Shown: positions 1-14,496 of the stretch, piece after piece | Layout: each line of letters opens with the position of its first letter | Position numbering within the stretch: the first letter of the stretch is position 1 | Assembly (NCBI GenBank): GCA_013396635.1 | Contig: WBMW01000582.1 | Coordinates: 1,546,230 to 1,610,229 of the forward strand | DNA: 64,000 nucleotides | Source of the DNA: Penelope pileata | Taxonomy: Eukaryota > Chordata > Aves > Galliformes > Cracidae | Reading direction: 5' to 3' | The notes under the pieces: generated by a model | Database searches by the model: none | What the model was told of the DNA's origin: nothing | Seen by the model: the letters and a program-made list of their open reading frames with translations, nothing else | Program-made: the position numbers and the translations under genes

Positions 1-3000
1 TGTTGCAAGAAGAGGTAACTGTTTTTGTGTTACCTGATAACACACGGAAAAAACATGCCAGTCCTTCTCTGAGGCTGATGTAGAAGCAGTGGCTTCACAG
101 CTGAGAACAGTTCTAAACTTTTCTTCGTTATTTTAAAATGTGTCAGTGAAAGGAGGTCAGAACCTGTGTTACAGAGAGAAATACTAGCAAAGGGAGAGAT
201 GTTAAGTTTGTAAGCCTGTGTAAGAAATGGAGAAGAAAGTCAGATAGTTATTGCTTGTATGGTGCTGGGGATTGTCTTCATTCCCAAGTCATCACAGCTG
301 TAGCGATGCTTTACTTATTTTTTTCTTTTACCTGACAGCTTTTTTTTTTTCCTGATAGGTCAGTCAGGAGTGATTCCAGGCAGTGCACCTGTAACATAGC
401 CCCTTAATAACAAATCATCTGTATAAGGAAACACTCACATGGACAGTTAATACTAACAGAAGCAGTGTGTTATAGAAATTTCTAAACTAAAATTTAATAA
501 TATGTATAGATATTATAGCAACAGAGAGCCAGTATGATGACACAGGTTACTGGAAGTGGTTACAAAACATTCTTAGGCCAATAGGAGAAAGTTCCTAGGC
601 TAATGAAAATAGAATCAATGTTTTTGACTTCATATTTTTCTTAATCTTTAGGAATTTTCTGTCGGAAAATCTTTGCATTATTTAAATTTTTTATGCTATG
701 TATTAAAATACTTGCATCTTAGCAAATGTTAATACTTATTACACTCTTTACAATATGATAGTAGAAAAGTTTGTGAAAGCTTATCTCTGGGATATTCCAG
801 CAGATTTCAGCTTTAATATTGATTTGGTTTAAAAGATTTTTTGCATTGCCTCTGGAGCTTATTTATCATGCCTACTTTTAAGAGGATAAAACTGATTAAC
901 AGATTAGTAATAAATTAGTATTTTGGCAAGATTAGAAGCAAAATGGCATAGTATTTCCTTTACATTCAAATGGCCTTCTAGGACTGAAAAGGATCTATGT
1001 TATCATCTGCTTCTCCAGACAATCATATCATTCATCTTGTGTCATAAAATTGCCAAACTTGACTTTTTAATAAGGCTTGTTGTTCTGCTCCTGAGACTTT
1101 AGTCGGAAAAGCTACCCAAACAATAAATTTCTTTGAAACTGAGGAATCCTCTTTAGGTATGCAGCCTGAGTTCCTAAGTGGCTGGTACTCGGTTCTGCTG
1201 GGCTGTTTCTTGGTTTTGCTTTCTCTTTTCCTTCTGTTCAGAATCTTGATACGTGTGTAGGCCAATGCTATTTTCCCTTTCAGGTTCATTTAGCCAGGTT
1301 AACCAAACAAAGCTCAGTCTGTTCCCATAAGATATATTGCCCATTTCCCTCATCATATTAGTTTTATTTTCTTTCTATCTCATTTTAAAATTTTATTTGT
1401 TTTCTAACAGTGAATTGTACGGACTGTGCGTTGTGCCACATTACAAATAGATTCCTCTTCTATTGAATATGCCAAGAACCTTGGGTGTAGATGTGTAGAC
1501 TTTTTGGGGGAAACACACATCCGTTTTATTCTTATATTTTACACTTCGTTAAGATTAAATGTGATGTTGTACTTCTTGGGAAAAGTCCATGAGTTACAAT
1601 ATCAGAATTTAATCTGACCTTCAGTCCTTATGTGATGTGTTTCAAGAAGGTGTTTTCTATCTGATCTCTACTATAAATTACCAAAAATCTTTTGATTTCA
1701 GCAGAAATCTTCTGCTTTTGATTATGACACAATTTCTTTGTGAGAGGTCAGACAGCCCTTGTTTAACAATATAGCAAGATGGCTTCTCCAGGATATGATG
1801 AGGCAAAGTGTTTGTCTAATTTAGTAATTGTGAACATGAAAGTTGTTTCTAAAAATTTATGGTGAATTCAAAAGAGGGTGAAAAGGGTTGCTCAACATAC
1901 GCTCCTCTTTTTTGAGTTGCTATTCTAAATATATTTGCCATAAGTGTTTTATAACTTCTGATTGCGGGGTAGTACTTGTACTGGTTATGCATTTGAATTG
2001 TTTAAACAACAGCAAGATCTTAGCAAAACATAGTTTTCCACAGCATTTCATAATAATTTTTATAAAATTTTTAAAAATATTTAAAGTTAGAAGAATTGTG
2101 GCTGACTCCTATCAGGCATCAGAGTGCAAGTGGTAGAAGTTGTTGGGTTTAGTCCACCCATGTGCCTATCCTGTTATCTAGGATATCATTTTCTTTGTGC
2201 AATTCTGTGCCATCACTAGATTGTCTTCGACCTTTCTATCTTACCCATTCCTAGAATATTTGTAGCACATCATAGTTGCTAAGAGCTATATATAAGATAT
2301 CTTTGCCTAATTAGGTGTACTGTGATAGGATTTTTTTTACTGTATTTAATAAAAAAAAGTATTTTTGTCTTTTAATGCTGAAGGGATATATTATCCGTTT
2401 TACTGTAGCAATGTATAAAAGTAGTACGTATAAAAGATGTATAAAAGGTAGCAACATATAAAATGTATACCATAAAACTGGTATGTAGAAGAATATGTAT
2501 AACACAGATGAGATGGCTAAATAGAAGTACAACCTAAGAAATTTTTGAATTTGAACCTCCCTTGATGTGTACTGTAATTGTGGATATAAACGTGAAGTAT
2601 ATTTTCATTCTCAGGCCTCACAAGGAATCCTGGTTGGGAGACGATCAACAATGCTCCTCTCTGCTCTTCTCTAGGAGTAGGAATTAGTTTCTGTGCATGA
2701 ATCCCAGGTTCTCCTTGACTATGATTCCAGAATTGATATTCAAGGAATTTTATGTCCTGTTCTCCTCTCAACACAGTTTTTCACTGGCATTGGCTCAACA
2801 TCCTGTTCTTGTTATTTAAATTCTTATATTCCTTCCTTATTCTTCTCCCTCTAATCATAGTTAGTTGTGAAGGGTGAAAATTAGAAGCATATTGGTAAAA
2901 ATGACCTATATATCAAGTTTGGTATTTTTCAATAGAGAAAAAACTATCTGACATGATGATCTATTCAGCCTGCTGTCAACAAAGAATTGTATGCTATTTT

Positions 3001-4879
3001 GAAGACATAAACTAAACTTTTTCAGTAAAGAAGCAATTGCTAAAAGATCTAGATTTTTTTTAATGTTCTCTTTTGAGAGATTACTTGATACATTTTAATT
3101 TGTTTCCAAATCTCAAAGGAAGCATTGCTTATAAAACAGTGCTGATGCCTGGTAAGTTATTTAGCTATTTGGACTGGCCGGCATGGGACTCTGTGGTTTA
3201 GTGGCTTCTTATATCTTTGTGCAGACACAGACCTTGAAGGAAGGAGAAAGGGATATGGAGAGAGGAAGAGGAGAAGGTATTTATAGGGGAATTTGTTTCC
3301 TGGTGATTAGATTTTTATTCAAAATACAGTTGTTTTTTTTTTTCACTAATTTGCTTCTTGCTATTCTGAAATTTTCTTAAAGATCATGTTTCAGAGATGA
3401 ATGCTGCATTTGAGATACAGGATTGGATGCCTCTTTGAAATGCCATTCTGTTTAGAAAGAACACCTACCATTTAAGTAAAATTATAGTGTTTTGAAAGCA
3501 AAAAAATAGGCTTTTGTCACTCCTGTGTATTTATGCATATTTCATCTTAACCAGAAGAATTTTTTCCAGTTTGGCAGAAGTACTCACTGGCAGAATGATT
3601 TTTTACTTTTTTTTTTTTTTATACAAATATGAAGTCTTCTCTTTCTGTTTAAAAATTCCTCTTAACAGCACAGTTTTTTCTTCTTGCACCTTTTTCATAA
3701 ATACAACCAATTTCATTCAGGATGAGATGATTCCATTGTTTTGGTTGTGTGGGCTTTTGGGTGAAATCAAATGCTTTTCTCACAAATGCAGCTGTAGCTA
3801 AGAGAGAGGAGGAGGCTGATGTGGCATGGGGAGTTGACGTGAGCTCCTTGGCTTTTACACCCAGGTGGCCAACCAAGGTGCTGGTGATTTGTCCTTGCCC
3901 AGACTTTTTTTCCTGACAGGTGGTAAAGACTTTGAGATTAAAAAAGGAACTGGCTTGTATTTAAGAGCTTTAGTGAAATACAGGTCAGTTTGTAAGTTGA
4001 AATGATTTTGACTAATGTTGAGGAATGATAATGTGTATTATCATTGCACTAACGAGCATTTAATGTTTTGTCTTATTCCCTGTGCTAGAAAATAAAAAAC
4101 AATTGCAAAGAAATTTTCTAGACAACTCAATTATCTTCTATGAAGTTAAAAATAGAATTTCCAGTTTGGATAACTGCATTTTGTGCTGTATTGTGAAAAA
4201 TAATCACCTGCTATCACTTTTCTTAAATGAAACATTTTCTGAGTAGTGAATATGTTGGCTTTCTGGAAGAGATTGCACAGACTTCTGTAGGCTGGTAAAC
4301 ACGGATTCTTGCTACAAACAGGTTTGCAGCTGTGGCCTAAGTTGATCTGCAGCCTCTAATCAGATAGTTCCAAAGAGGGACCTTGGGGCAGGAAGGAGGG
4401 AATGGTCAGAAACCAATAAGCACAATGCACACTTGCACATAATTTGAAACCGCACCTGTCTGTGGATATGAAATCCACATCTGTGCCTGCAGAGTTGCTT
4501 CTGGCCCTAGTAATTTGCTCTCTGTTCAGGTTTGACTCTCCGAAATAACACAGACATTTCTTTCAACTTCATTAAGCTTTCTTTTTGCTACCTGTTGGTT
4601 TTTATTCTCATTTTTAATTGATTCTATTTGTGAATAATGAAAAAAATCATTTCTCCTCTGTGCATAGGTGACACAGTGGTGGAAATGATGCTTCTGGTGA
4701 ATCATTTGGTGAGGAAAATACAACTGATTGTGCATAACTTCTTCTTGCATGCATTGTATTAATAGACAGTTATAGATTCAATCCTTTCTATTTTATTTTT
4801 TTTAACTTTCTTATTATAATGTAGCTTTTACCCTGATAGAGGTTGCAAATGGCCATCATAACAAGGAGAAATGAATATT

Positions 4880-4929
4880 AAAAAAAAAAAAAGAAAAAAA
4901 AATAAAAAAAAAAAAAAAAAAAAAAAAAA
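4880..4929. repeat. A-rich simple repeat
   Basis: An almost pure A tract of about 50 nt, interrupted by one G and one T. It has no clear retroposed body upstream and could be a slippage-grown tract or the tail of an unrecognised insertion. Confidence 0.9.
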
Positions 4930-7859
4930 GGTTGCATAAGGGCAAAGACTAGCTGCTTTTTAAAATCCTGGCATTAGTCATTTTACCCTGTTGAAGATCC
5001 ACACAAGTCAGACTGGTCTGGCAGTGCATTATATCCAGTTTCAAGTACTTATTTATCTTGTTTAAGCATAGCAATTAATGATCAATGTATGCTTCTAAAG
5101 GAGCGTTGCTTCAAGTGAGCCAGAGCTGACATAACCCATGAAGTGTTCTATGGTGATTGCTTTAGGCTTCTAAAATGTCATTTGTTATTATTGAAGCCAT
5201 ACGTGTTGGCAACTCGAGATAGCATGCTAGATCATTGTACTCAGACCAGCGCATACTGGAAAAGTTTAAAACTTTGTTCTCACAAAATTGTGCACTCATT
5301 GGTTTTAGAGGCAAGAAGTAATTGAGTTGAAACTACCTGTTGATAATAATGCATCATTAGTTGAGTAAAGTATCGGTGTAAGGAAAGAGAAACCATTCAG
5401 GAAGAAAAATATATTATCTCTAAAGTTCTTTAATAAACATTGCAAGAAAAAGAAATTTTCTCTTTGCAGTTGCGTAGTATCTGATAGAGTGAAAGGGCTG
5501 TGTCTGTCATAATGTTGGTAACACCTCTTCCCAGTATTTCCTGGCTTGCTGATGTAAGCCATGGTCAGAACGCTGCCACTTATAGGGAATCAACACAGCT
5601 GAACATAGGAAAGCACCTATTTTTCTTTCTAAACATTCAGTAAGTGTTTTTATGACCACAGTGGCCCCCTTCAGTGCTTCATGAGTGGGTGAAAAGGTTG
5701 AGAGCTGAGACAAGTGAAGGATAGAGGAGTGGATAGAGAGCATGTAGGAGCAAGCATTTGTGTATGGAAAATGCTGGGTGAGTATCACAAGGAAAGAGTT
5801 TAAATAAGCACCCATCTGTGGCTGGTCTGGCTTGGTTGAGGCTCAGGCCTGTTATCTGCATTTTGCAGATATCTGGATTCTGCTGCTTTTGGGGAGTTCT
5901 GATACTTTGTGACTCCCTGCAGCACTCAAGAAAAAAGAATTTGATCTGAGCCAAATGGATTGACCAGCGCTGTTTTTGAACCAAAAATACGACTGCTTTT
6001 AGTTACTTGCCATTTTACTTGCCGCATTTTTTTTTTTTTTGCTGTGTAAGAAAAGATGGGGGAGAAAATAACAATTTGAAAGCTCAACCAAAAAATTCAG
6101 ACGTGTTTTTTTTTCTGTTTTGCTAGAAAACATGTGTCTTATACAAGCAGAAAATTCAAACAGTTTAATTGAATGATACTGTCCTTGCTGTTCCCTCTAT
6201 TTTGTGCTTCCCCTGGAAGTTAATCTCCTAGTATTTTATTCCAGATTCGTAGGTTGCTTAAGTATTTTTCTGTCCCCTTTAGTTTTGAACCTTGCTGCCC
6301 ATCTTCTTGCTTCTGTTCCATTGCAAGAGACAGAAAAAGAGCACAAAAACTTAATTCTATGTAATATCTGAGATCTTTGCTCAGCTGCTGGTAATACAGC
6401 CTTGTCCTCCCTGAAGACTTCTGTTGCTAGGAACTTGTTGCATTAAGTGTCTGGCTGCTCACCCCTAGCTGGCGAGGTGCCACATGGCTGAGACTTCAAG
6501 CAGATGAGATTATTTTACAATGACTCGTTTGTTATTAGAGCTGAGAAGGGTTTCTTTACATGTTAGATGAAGGTCTGAAAAGTTTTCTTAGTTTAATGTG
6601 ACAGCTGCCTTTCCCCTGGCAGGAGCAAAATTTCAACTTTGCTTGTAGCACTCTTCAAAATATTGTGGCTTGTGCCAAAGTCTTCAGTTTCTCCAGAAAA
6701 GGCAGTAAGCCATAATTTCTTTGCTGTAAGCAATATACTTTTAATATAGCATTCTGTATTCACTTTTTTAATTCTTGATTTCAGTTTCCTTTCTGCAGCT
6801 TTTGTAAGTTAAGCTCCAACTTTAATTAAGAAAAAAAAAAACCTTTCATTTTAATGATTTTCTTCAAACCATTGTAAAGAAGATGGCTCTAAGAAGTCAT
6901 GTTTTTTAAAATTCCAGCATCAATTGTGGAACACAGTTCTGCAGCTGGAAACTATAGTACTACGCAATGAAATAAAAGATGCATTTTTAAAAAATGCAAC
7001 GAATGATGCTGTTTTTGCAAGAAAGTAGGAGCCAGCAATTGAAATTAAATACATGGAGTCATGATTACTTCAGTTGGTATTTAAAAAAAAAAACATCTAC
7101 AATTTTGCTTATACTAGGAGAGTTTCAATCCCATCATAAAATGGGAGACTTATTTAAAGTCCATGATCAGAGGGGCAGAGCCAAGAGAAAAGTTTCAGTC
7201 GCTGACCCTGAGAACAATATGGTCAAACATCAATCCCATTGTATGAGAAGTGAGATTTAGTGAGCATGAAATTCTCTAATTGGAAGTATTAAACACTTAA
7301 GTATTAGAAGGTGAGAATTGGCTAGCTACCTACATAGGTAAACCTGTGTTGGAAATTAGAGATGATGTTGTGTTGTTCATTTCATCTGTTAAATGATTTC
7401 TAATACACACATCACAGACATGCTAAACCCTAAGTCTGGATGTTTAAAAATATTCTTGAGGCAGATAGGCTTGACTGAAATTAAACTGTCAAATAATCTG
7501 TCAGTATTGCTTGGCTGGGGGTGGACATGTATTCACCCACATGGAAATGCAAAAATCTCCCTTGTGAAATGTGGCAACTATGTAAAATTGCAGATGAGCT
7601 GTACACAACAGTTCAGGTTAAGAAAGATGGAACTATTTAACTAGCTGAACTTAGAATGGGAATTTTAGATAATTAGAAAGGAAAGTCACAGGAAAATGAC
7701 TTACAGAAAAGGTTAAACTGTAGGAATGAATCTTACTTGGTTTATTTTTCTTACTCTGAACTGAAAGTAATTTTTCTTGTCTTTCAGAAGACCCATAGAT
7801 AGAAGGATAGAAAGACCCAAAAGGCCTGTTGCAGATGAGGATCAGCTGTACCTGTGCCG

Positions 7860-9210
7860 TTCTTGTCTGTCTACCCTGTTTTGATAACAGATTTCACAGC
7901 CTCCCTCAAAAGTCATTGCCAGCTTTTAACTATCCTTAATTCTTAAATATTTAAATTCTCATTGTGAAAAACCCTTACTGCCTAACAGAACTGTCAAATA
8001 TTCCTTTCAGTCTGTCCTCTTTCCCTTGATCATTGCTTAGTTCAATAGATCTTTTCTTTTATGTCACATTTTATAATATTGTCTTTGGTGCTGTCATTGG
8101 ACTGTCTCTGGGCACTCAGAAGTAGATGGTATTACATTAGAACTCTTATCAGTGCCAAAACGAGTGGCAGGCATATGTCAGATATCTGGTGTATTAGATA
8201 CCTAGTTTTTCATTCTGAGATTTAAAAAAAAAAAAAAAAAAAAGAGATTCTGAGAAGAGTCCCAAGAAAGGTGTTAGCTTTCTCCCACTAGCTTGACTGT
8301 AGCTGTTGTATTATATTGAGAGTATGACATTTCAGTAATCTGGTCTGATATCTTGGTGTAAGAAAGGCCATAGGAGTTGTCTAAATTACTTCCTTTTCAA
8401 ACAGAGCATCTTTTTTAGGAAAAAAAATCCAATAATGTAGAAATAATAAATTCTTTTCTTCAGCAAGCATTTGTTTTTTAGCTACTTAGAATAAAAAGCA
8501 AAGATTAAAAAAAATTGTTAGCAGCAAAATAATTGTTGTGTGGTGTAATTCTACATAGTCTCTGCTGTCACAAATTGGAACTTGCTGTTTCTTTGCCTGT
8601 AAGGCAGATGAATCAATAGATAATCAGATTTCACTTTCTCATACAGATGCTTATCAAAAATGATCAAATTGCATCCTAACTTTCCATTAGAAATTAATCA
8701 AGAGAGCATGTCTTTCAGTTCCTTTATTATTCTACCGTTCTTCCCTGAATTTGTTCTCTAGTGTGCTGGCTTTCAGTTGTAAATGCCAGATGTGAATACA
8801 GAATTCAAGTTGCAGTTACATCAGTGCCAAAAGCGGAGGTAATAAATCCATATGCTTCTTTGATATTTTCCATAAAGGAAAAAGGACTAATAAAGGACTA
8901 ATTTATCTATTTTATCTGTAATCCAAAGTGGTAGCCAAACACTAGTGCTTTTCTCTGTGTTTTTACTTGTTGAACTTTTTATCTTTTGCTCCATTACATT
9001 GAGAAGGCTACAGTTCTGCAGGTTGTTAGGTTTCCCTTTTTAAAAACTGGCACAACATCAGTTTTTCTGGTCTGAGTTGCTCCAGAAGATGATTATTACC
9101 TTTACAGCTGTTTCATTTTTTCTTGGAAGTATTCTAGATTTGCCAGTACAGGTGTGCAGCTTCAGGGAGTTCTCTTCAACATCTATAGCAGCAGATGTTA
9201 GAATAGAAAG
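7860..9210 (-). repeat. Ancient CR1/L3-like LINE relic
   Basis: Scattered segments resemble the reverse complement of old CR1/L3 3' regions. Examples are a segment near 7890-7960 (cacagcctccctcaaaagtc, then a run ending in atttaaattctcattgtgaa), one near 8700-8870 (fragments gaatacagaattcaagttgc and atcagtgccaaaagcggagg), and one near 9035-9100 (ctggcacaacatcag). The order of the segments fits a minus-strand element, but no frame is open and the match was made by eye from memory of CR1 antisense sequence. A homopolymer A run interrupts it at about 8223-8243. Confidence 0.4.
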
Positions 9211-9311
9211 TGTTTCATCATTATAAGACATTAATACATAAATACTGCATTTTCCCAAAGTTTTGAACAAAAAAAGAAAGTGTTGAATATTTATAGATGG
9301 TAGAATTGCTG

Positions 9312-9317
<6 letters not shown>

Positions 9318-9355
<38 letters not shown>
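9318..9355. repeat. Poly-T tract (38 T)
   Basis: An uninterrupted run of 38 T deep inside intron 1, with no flanking retroposon body recognised. Such tracts usually vary in length between individuals and are error-prone in sequencing. Confidence 0.95.
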
Positions 9356-9360
<5 letters not shown>

Positions 9361-12300
9361 AAAGCATTAGCAAAACTTTTAACGAGCCTTAAGTAAGCTG
9401 ACAGTGATATTTCTGTACATCTTGTAGCTTCCTGTAGTGGTTTTGTACAACTCTTATGTTCCTATTTATGTATTTATGTCTGTTACTATCAACTTTCTGT
9501 TTTGAATGTTATATGCCTGTATATATGATAGCTCCTTTCTCAACGTGGCAATTCCTGCGTTGTGCATTTATTTTATGAAGTTCATGAAAAATTAACCTTA
9601 GGGCTTATTCATGAGCTTCTCTTTGAATGATTTTCCTAGCTTGCCCTCTAAATGTTTTTGGTTCTGTGAAAGTGTTACTAGACTGACAGAAGGCTTAAAC
9701 ATGTATTTAATCTTCATGTCTGAGTGTCCTGAGAGATTTTTCTTGCAGTCCATACTTGTTATAAAAGGCTATATTTTATGCAAATTGAAGCAGAGCAGGT
9801 AAACCATTTTTATTAAGAAACAATATTGTGACAGGATGTTTGGAGAGGGCAATCTTAGTTTAGGTCTTCCCTCTCAGGAGAATTTATTTATTTTTTTAAA
9901 CGATTAACTGTCTAGTTTCTATCGAGTGCCCTGCACAGAGACAAACTTCGTTGTGATCTGTTTGTGATCCCTTATACCTTTCAGTGGTTTTGGTTTCCTT
10001 AGTGATCTTGTCCATGAGCATGATGCTGTTCTAAAGCTATACAGTCTGGCTTTGAAACTCTCTGGTGAGAAGCCCTAGAAACCTAACTGGGCCCTTTCTG
10101 AGTGACTTTCTATCCAGATGTGTACTTACATACATATGTTTTATATATGTTTATGCATATGTGTATATATATACAGTACATTTACATAAAAGCTGCCCTT
10201 TCTTGTCATGTTAAAAAATATGACCATGCAGTTATCCTATCCCCAAGGAGATGTTTGGCAATGAAAATCTTTGAGTGTTGTGGAAAATGAATCAAAAGTC
10301 TCACATAATACGTCTTATCCAGATTTGCAAAGAAATGATAAATTTGCATAAAATAATGTTTTAGAGACATTTCTGTACTAATTGTCTTTATTGTCTGCTC
10401 TGGACAGCTTTCTCTTTTTATTTTGGCTTTCCTAAGGCACATCATGCACGGGGACTTAATGTATATGACACAATATTACGAGTTCTTTTCTAGAAGTTTG
10501 TCTCTGACACCCAGTGTGGACCTAGTTCTAGATATGCATGCGTATGCTGAACTGATGTTTGCCCACAGCCTTCTCTTCCATTTATTATAGAGATAATATT
10601 CATTATAGGATTAAGGATCCTAGTAATACTATTACTTGTTTTTTCTCTTTATCCTTTGTTAATAAGGATCCTAGTTATTAATAAATTGAAGTAAAAATAG
10701 ACAAATGACCAAGAAACAAACTAGTAATTAATATTAAAAATTGAACCAGCACAGTTCTTATGCCTAAAAAGACATTCAAATTTCTATCAAATTTAGTTAA
10801 AATGGTCTTACTATATTTCCTGGCATGTAGAATTAATTCTGTGAGTAGATGAAAGAGTATGTCATTTTCAAAATCTCTTTTAAAACTTTACTCAAAACAA
10901 TAGAGAATTCTGCTTTTTCAGGAAGGAACTACATATTTGGAAATGCTTTAACTGAAAGAGTAGCTCTGTTTAGAGGTGGTTTGTTTTCTGTTTCCTTGCA
11001 AAAAAAAAAAAAAGTTTATCTTTAAACAATTACCTGAACTGACATCCATTTTGAAGGAAATGAAGTGTAGGCTAGAAGCAGAGGAGAGTTATAAGAACAT
11101 GAGAATGAGATCTAGATCTTTACCTTTATTTGAGCTCTTACCCCATGCACAGAAACTTTAGCTGAATGTAAGTAGTTTATTTGTTGCGCAGTTTCAGAAA
11201 AGATTGGGGATACCTGTTTTATGCTTGTGCAGTTTAATGAGTTATGAACCTGAGTACCCCTGAACTGATGTAATGTTTGCTCAGAGATGCCTAAAACACA
11301 TCTAGTTGTAGACTCTTTTATTTTTTTTTTTATTTTTTTAAAAAAATAACATGGAGAAGTGGCTCTTGAATTGGTTTCTTTTCATGTTTCTTACATTAGG
11401 AGTTTGCTTTTTCAGGCATAGTTATATGGCAGAGAATAAGTAAGACTGCAGCTTCAGAAGCAGTGAATATGTGTGAGCAAGGGGCTCTTTAGTCACTGTC
11501 TTAAGTCTTTCTTGTTTAAAGTAACTAGAAAAAATACTTGATTTTGTTTAGTGATTCATCACCCTGTTTCTGCCTATTCCCTAAAGGGCATGAAAGTTTC
11601 TGCTCCAGTTCTCAGCCTCCTTGGTGAGAACTTCTGCAATCTGTTCATGAAGCAGCTATGTAAGTGGATGCCTGTCAGCAGTGTGACAGTGTTACTGTCA
11701 CGTTCTGCTCCCAAACATTTCATAGGGAACTCCACAGTTATGAACCGGGGTGGGCAGCATCGGGCTGCAAAGAGCACGTACACAGGAATGGTGTGAGCCT
11801 TCCTGTTGAGGTCTCCTTTTTTGTCCTGGAAAGGGCATTGTGGTATGAGTGGATCATTGTTAGTAGAACATTGCTCTTCAACTCAAGGTAGGAAATAACG
11901 GAGAAGCACTGTGCTTTTTCACAATGCAATTTTTCAGTGAAACTACGCAGCATATGCAGATGTGGTGCACATGACAATACTTTTTCCTACAACATGATGC
12001 GAAGACCTGTTTCTCTGAGTCTCGTTGTTTTGGATTTATTGTTACAACTTTTCTAAATATTTCTGTTGAATTAATCACTTAATTTACCTGATCGGGAGGT
12101 CACAAGCGTGTTCTGATTTGCCTGGCATATGAACTTCCTTTTGGAATATTTATGTGACAATTACTTGACTGTTTCCTCAAAGTCTGAATTATTCTTGGAT
12201 TTATTCCTTCACTATGCCTGCCTGACTCTGTGCCGCTTCATTTTATTTGTAGCAGTAAGAGAATATTCACAAAACACTGAGGAAGTAACATGGAAAAAAA

Positions 12301-14459
12301 AAAAACAACAACCAAGAGCTAGCTCTTGGAAAAGATGTAATTAAGAGTAAGGTGTTATTTTTAAATTAAGGTAGTTCTTACATGGTATTAGTGAAAATCA
12401 ACTTCCAAGAAACTGCAAACATATCTGTTTTTGCTAACACGTTATGTGCAGTAATTCAGAAAGAAATACTTTCGTGGGAGTCTCAATGAAAAATAAATCC
12501 AGTCTTTTTAATAGAAATGGAGAAAGTGATGAGCGTCTTGTGGTAGCACAAATAAAGTTATATTAATTGTTCTAAAGATCTCTTTGTTTTGGAGAGACAG
12601 GTTATTGTTTAAGACTTTTTATGTTTAGTTGCATTGTGTGGAGGGCTGATCCTTGCCAGCAGCCGCTTGCCAGACCCAGTTTGGAAGCAAAGAGAAAAAA
12701 CGTTTTTCTTCACATTTCTTAAAATCACAAAAGCAACAGTGCCATACATCAGGATCTACAAAGTCACTGTAATTTTACTGAAGTTTTCAATTGCAACCAC
12801 ACAAGTAAAATTTAACTACCCTTTTGAGCCATGTTTCTGATGTGACAACATTGCTTTCTGTTTGCTCTCGAGTAAAATATCTAGATTTGACAAAAAATGC
12901 CCTGTCGTGTTGTTAGGGAAGTCCTTATTTTGACTGTCTGCTCACCCTTAGGTGAAGTAGGAGTTTTTAAAGTCTATATACTAGCAGCTTGAGTGATGCG
13001 TGCACTGAGTATTTTTGGCAGGGAGCAGTTTGAGTAGCGGAAAGCAGGCAGCCTCACAGCGGCAGGAGGCATAGGTAGCAGGGAGCTGTTTGGAAATGCT
13101 GTGCAGAGGAAGCAACTTCTTCCTTGGATGACCACAGGGAACAACCTGTTCTGAAAGAGGCTGACCAAAAGGTCCCTCAGAGGTCAGGCTGTACAAAACA
13201 GCCATCCTTCTATGTTTCTCCAGAGCCATGCCTCATCTGCTTCACAAATATTTCCGTGAGGGAGCTCAGCTTGTGTTTTTCCTCTGTGGTCATTGCTGCT
13301 GGCAATTCCACTGATGGCAATTGGGAAAAAAGTTTGCGACAAATTCCAATCAGTGCATGCAAGCAAAGTATTCACTTTTTGATCTTTGAGATATGAAGAA
13401 ATCTGATTCCTACAACACACTGCTGCGGCAAACAGCATTAGGGAAATATTTGTATGTGCATTTTATTTAAATGTTGTTTACATCATGTAATGATACCAAG
13501 TTTGCTCCTTCCTGAAAGTCCACTTGGAAAAGGGTCATTAACTTCTATGCTGCAGGTGTCTCATTATGCTTTATGGAACATATAATTAATCAGAGACTGT
13601 GTACAAAAAATAAAAGAATAAAAACTATATGGTAAAGAGGGAGTGAAGCATTTAGTAAAGCAGCTTTAACTGCTGTTACGAAGGGTCCAAATGGCAATGG
13701 CACTTTTGAGTTTATATCTGTATTTGTAAATTAACCAAAATGAGAACACAGGCTTAAGCACTGGTCCAAAATAATGGAAGCTTTTACTTGTTTAATTGCG
13801 TGCTTTCCAATACAGTTTGAACCATGCTCTTTCAGATGATGCCCATGCACAGTTTGCATCCTAGCTCAGGATCTGTTGAAAATGAGCAACGCGAATGCAG
13901 CCTGCCTGCTTCTGAGGGAGAGTTCAGCTTCATGGCAGGCTTATCACAGGTTCCTGCCTGGCTGAGTGGGATGCCATCTTAGAAACTTCTGCTTCAGTGA
14001 GCAATTAGATCAGGAGTAAACCTTCTTGGGGGTCACAAAAGCAAAAAGGAAGCAAGGACCTATAGTGCTGTTCCCATTCACCACTTGAACCCTGATAAAC
14101 CTGGCTCCTTGCTGCTATCCTCTGTCCTCAAGGCTCACTCCTAATTGGTTGGGTCATCTTTACATGTTTCCTTTATTCAAGTCTTTCCTGTGCTCCTGTT
14201 CTAAGTGTGTTTTCCTTGCTCAGGTCATCTCTTTTCTAATGCTTCCTACACCTTCCTAGATTTCTTCTGTTTCTTTACCTTCCCAGTGTGCAAGATCTTT
14301 GTTCTTCAATCATTTGTCTTCTTTTCTGCACCTTTGACAAATAAGCTAGTCCTAAGCCTGACTTGGACAGTCATGCAATGTCGGCACTGTCAACACCATC
14401 ATACTGCTGTGTGTATTTTCTGGTAATTCTCTGTGCAAATGAAAGCCTGATGCTAGGGA

Positions 14460-14496
14460 AAAAGAAAAAGGAAAGAAGGAAAGAAAGGAAAGGAAG
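14460..14496. repeat. GA-rich (GAAA/GGAAA) simple repeat
   Basis: A purine-only run of imperfect GAAA and GGAAA units lies on the + strand in intron 1. No function can be read from it. Confidence 0.7.
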
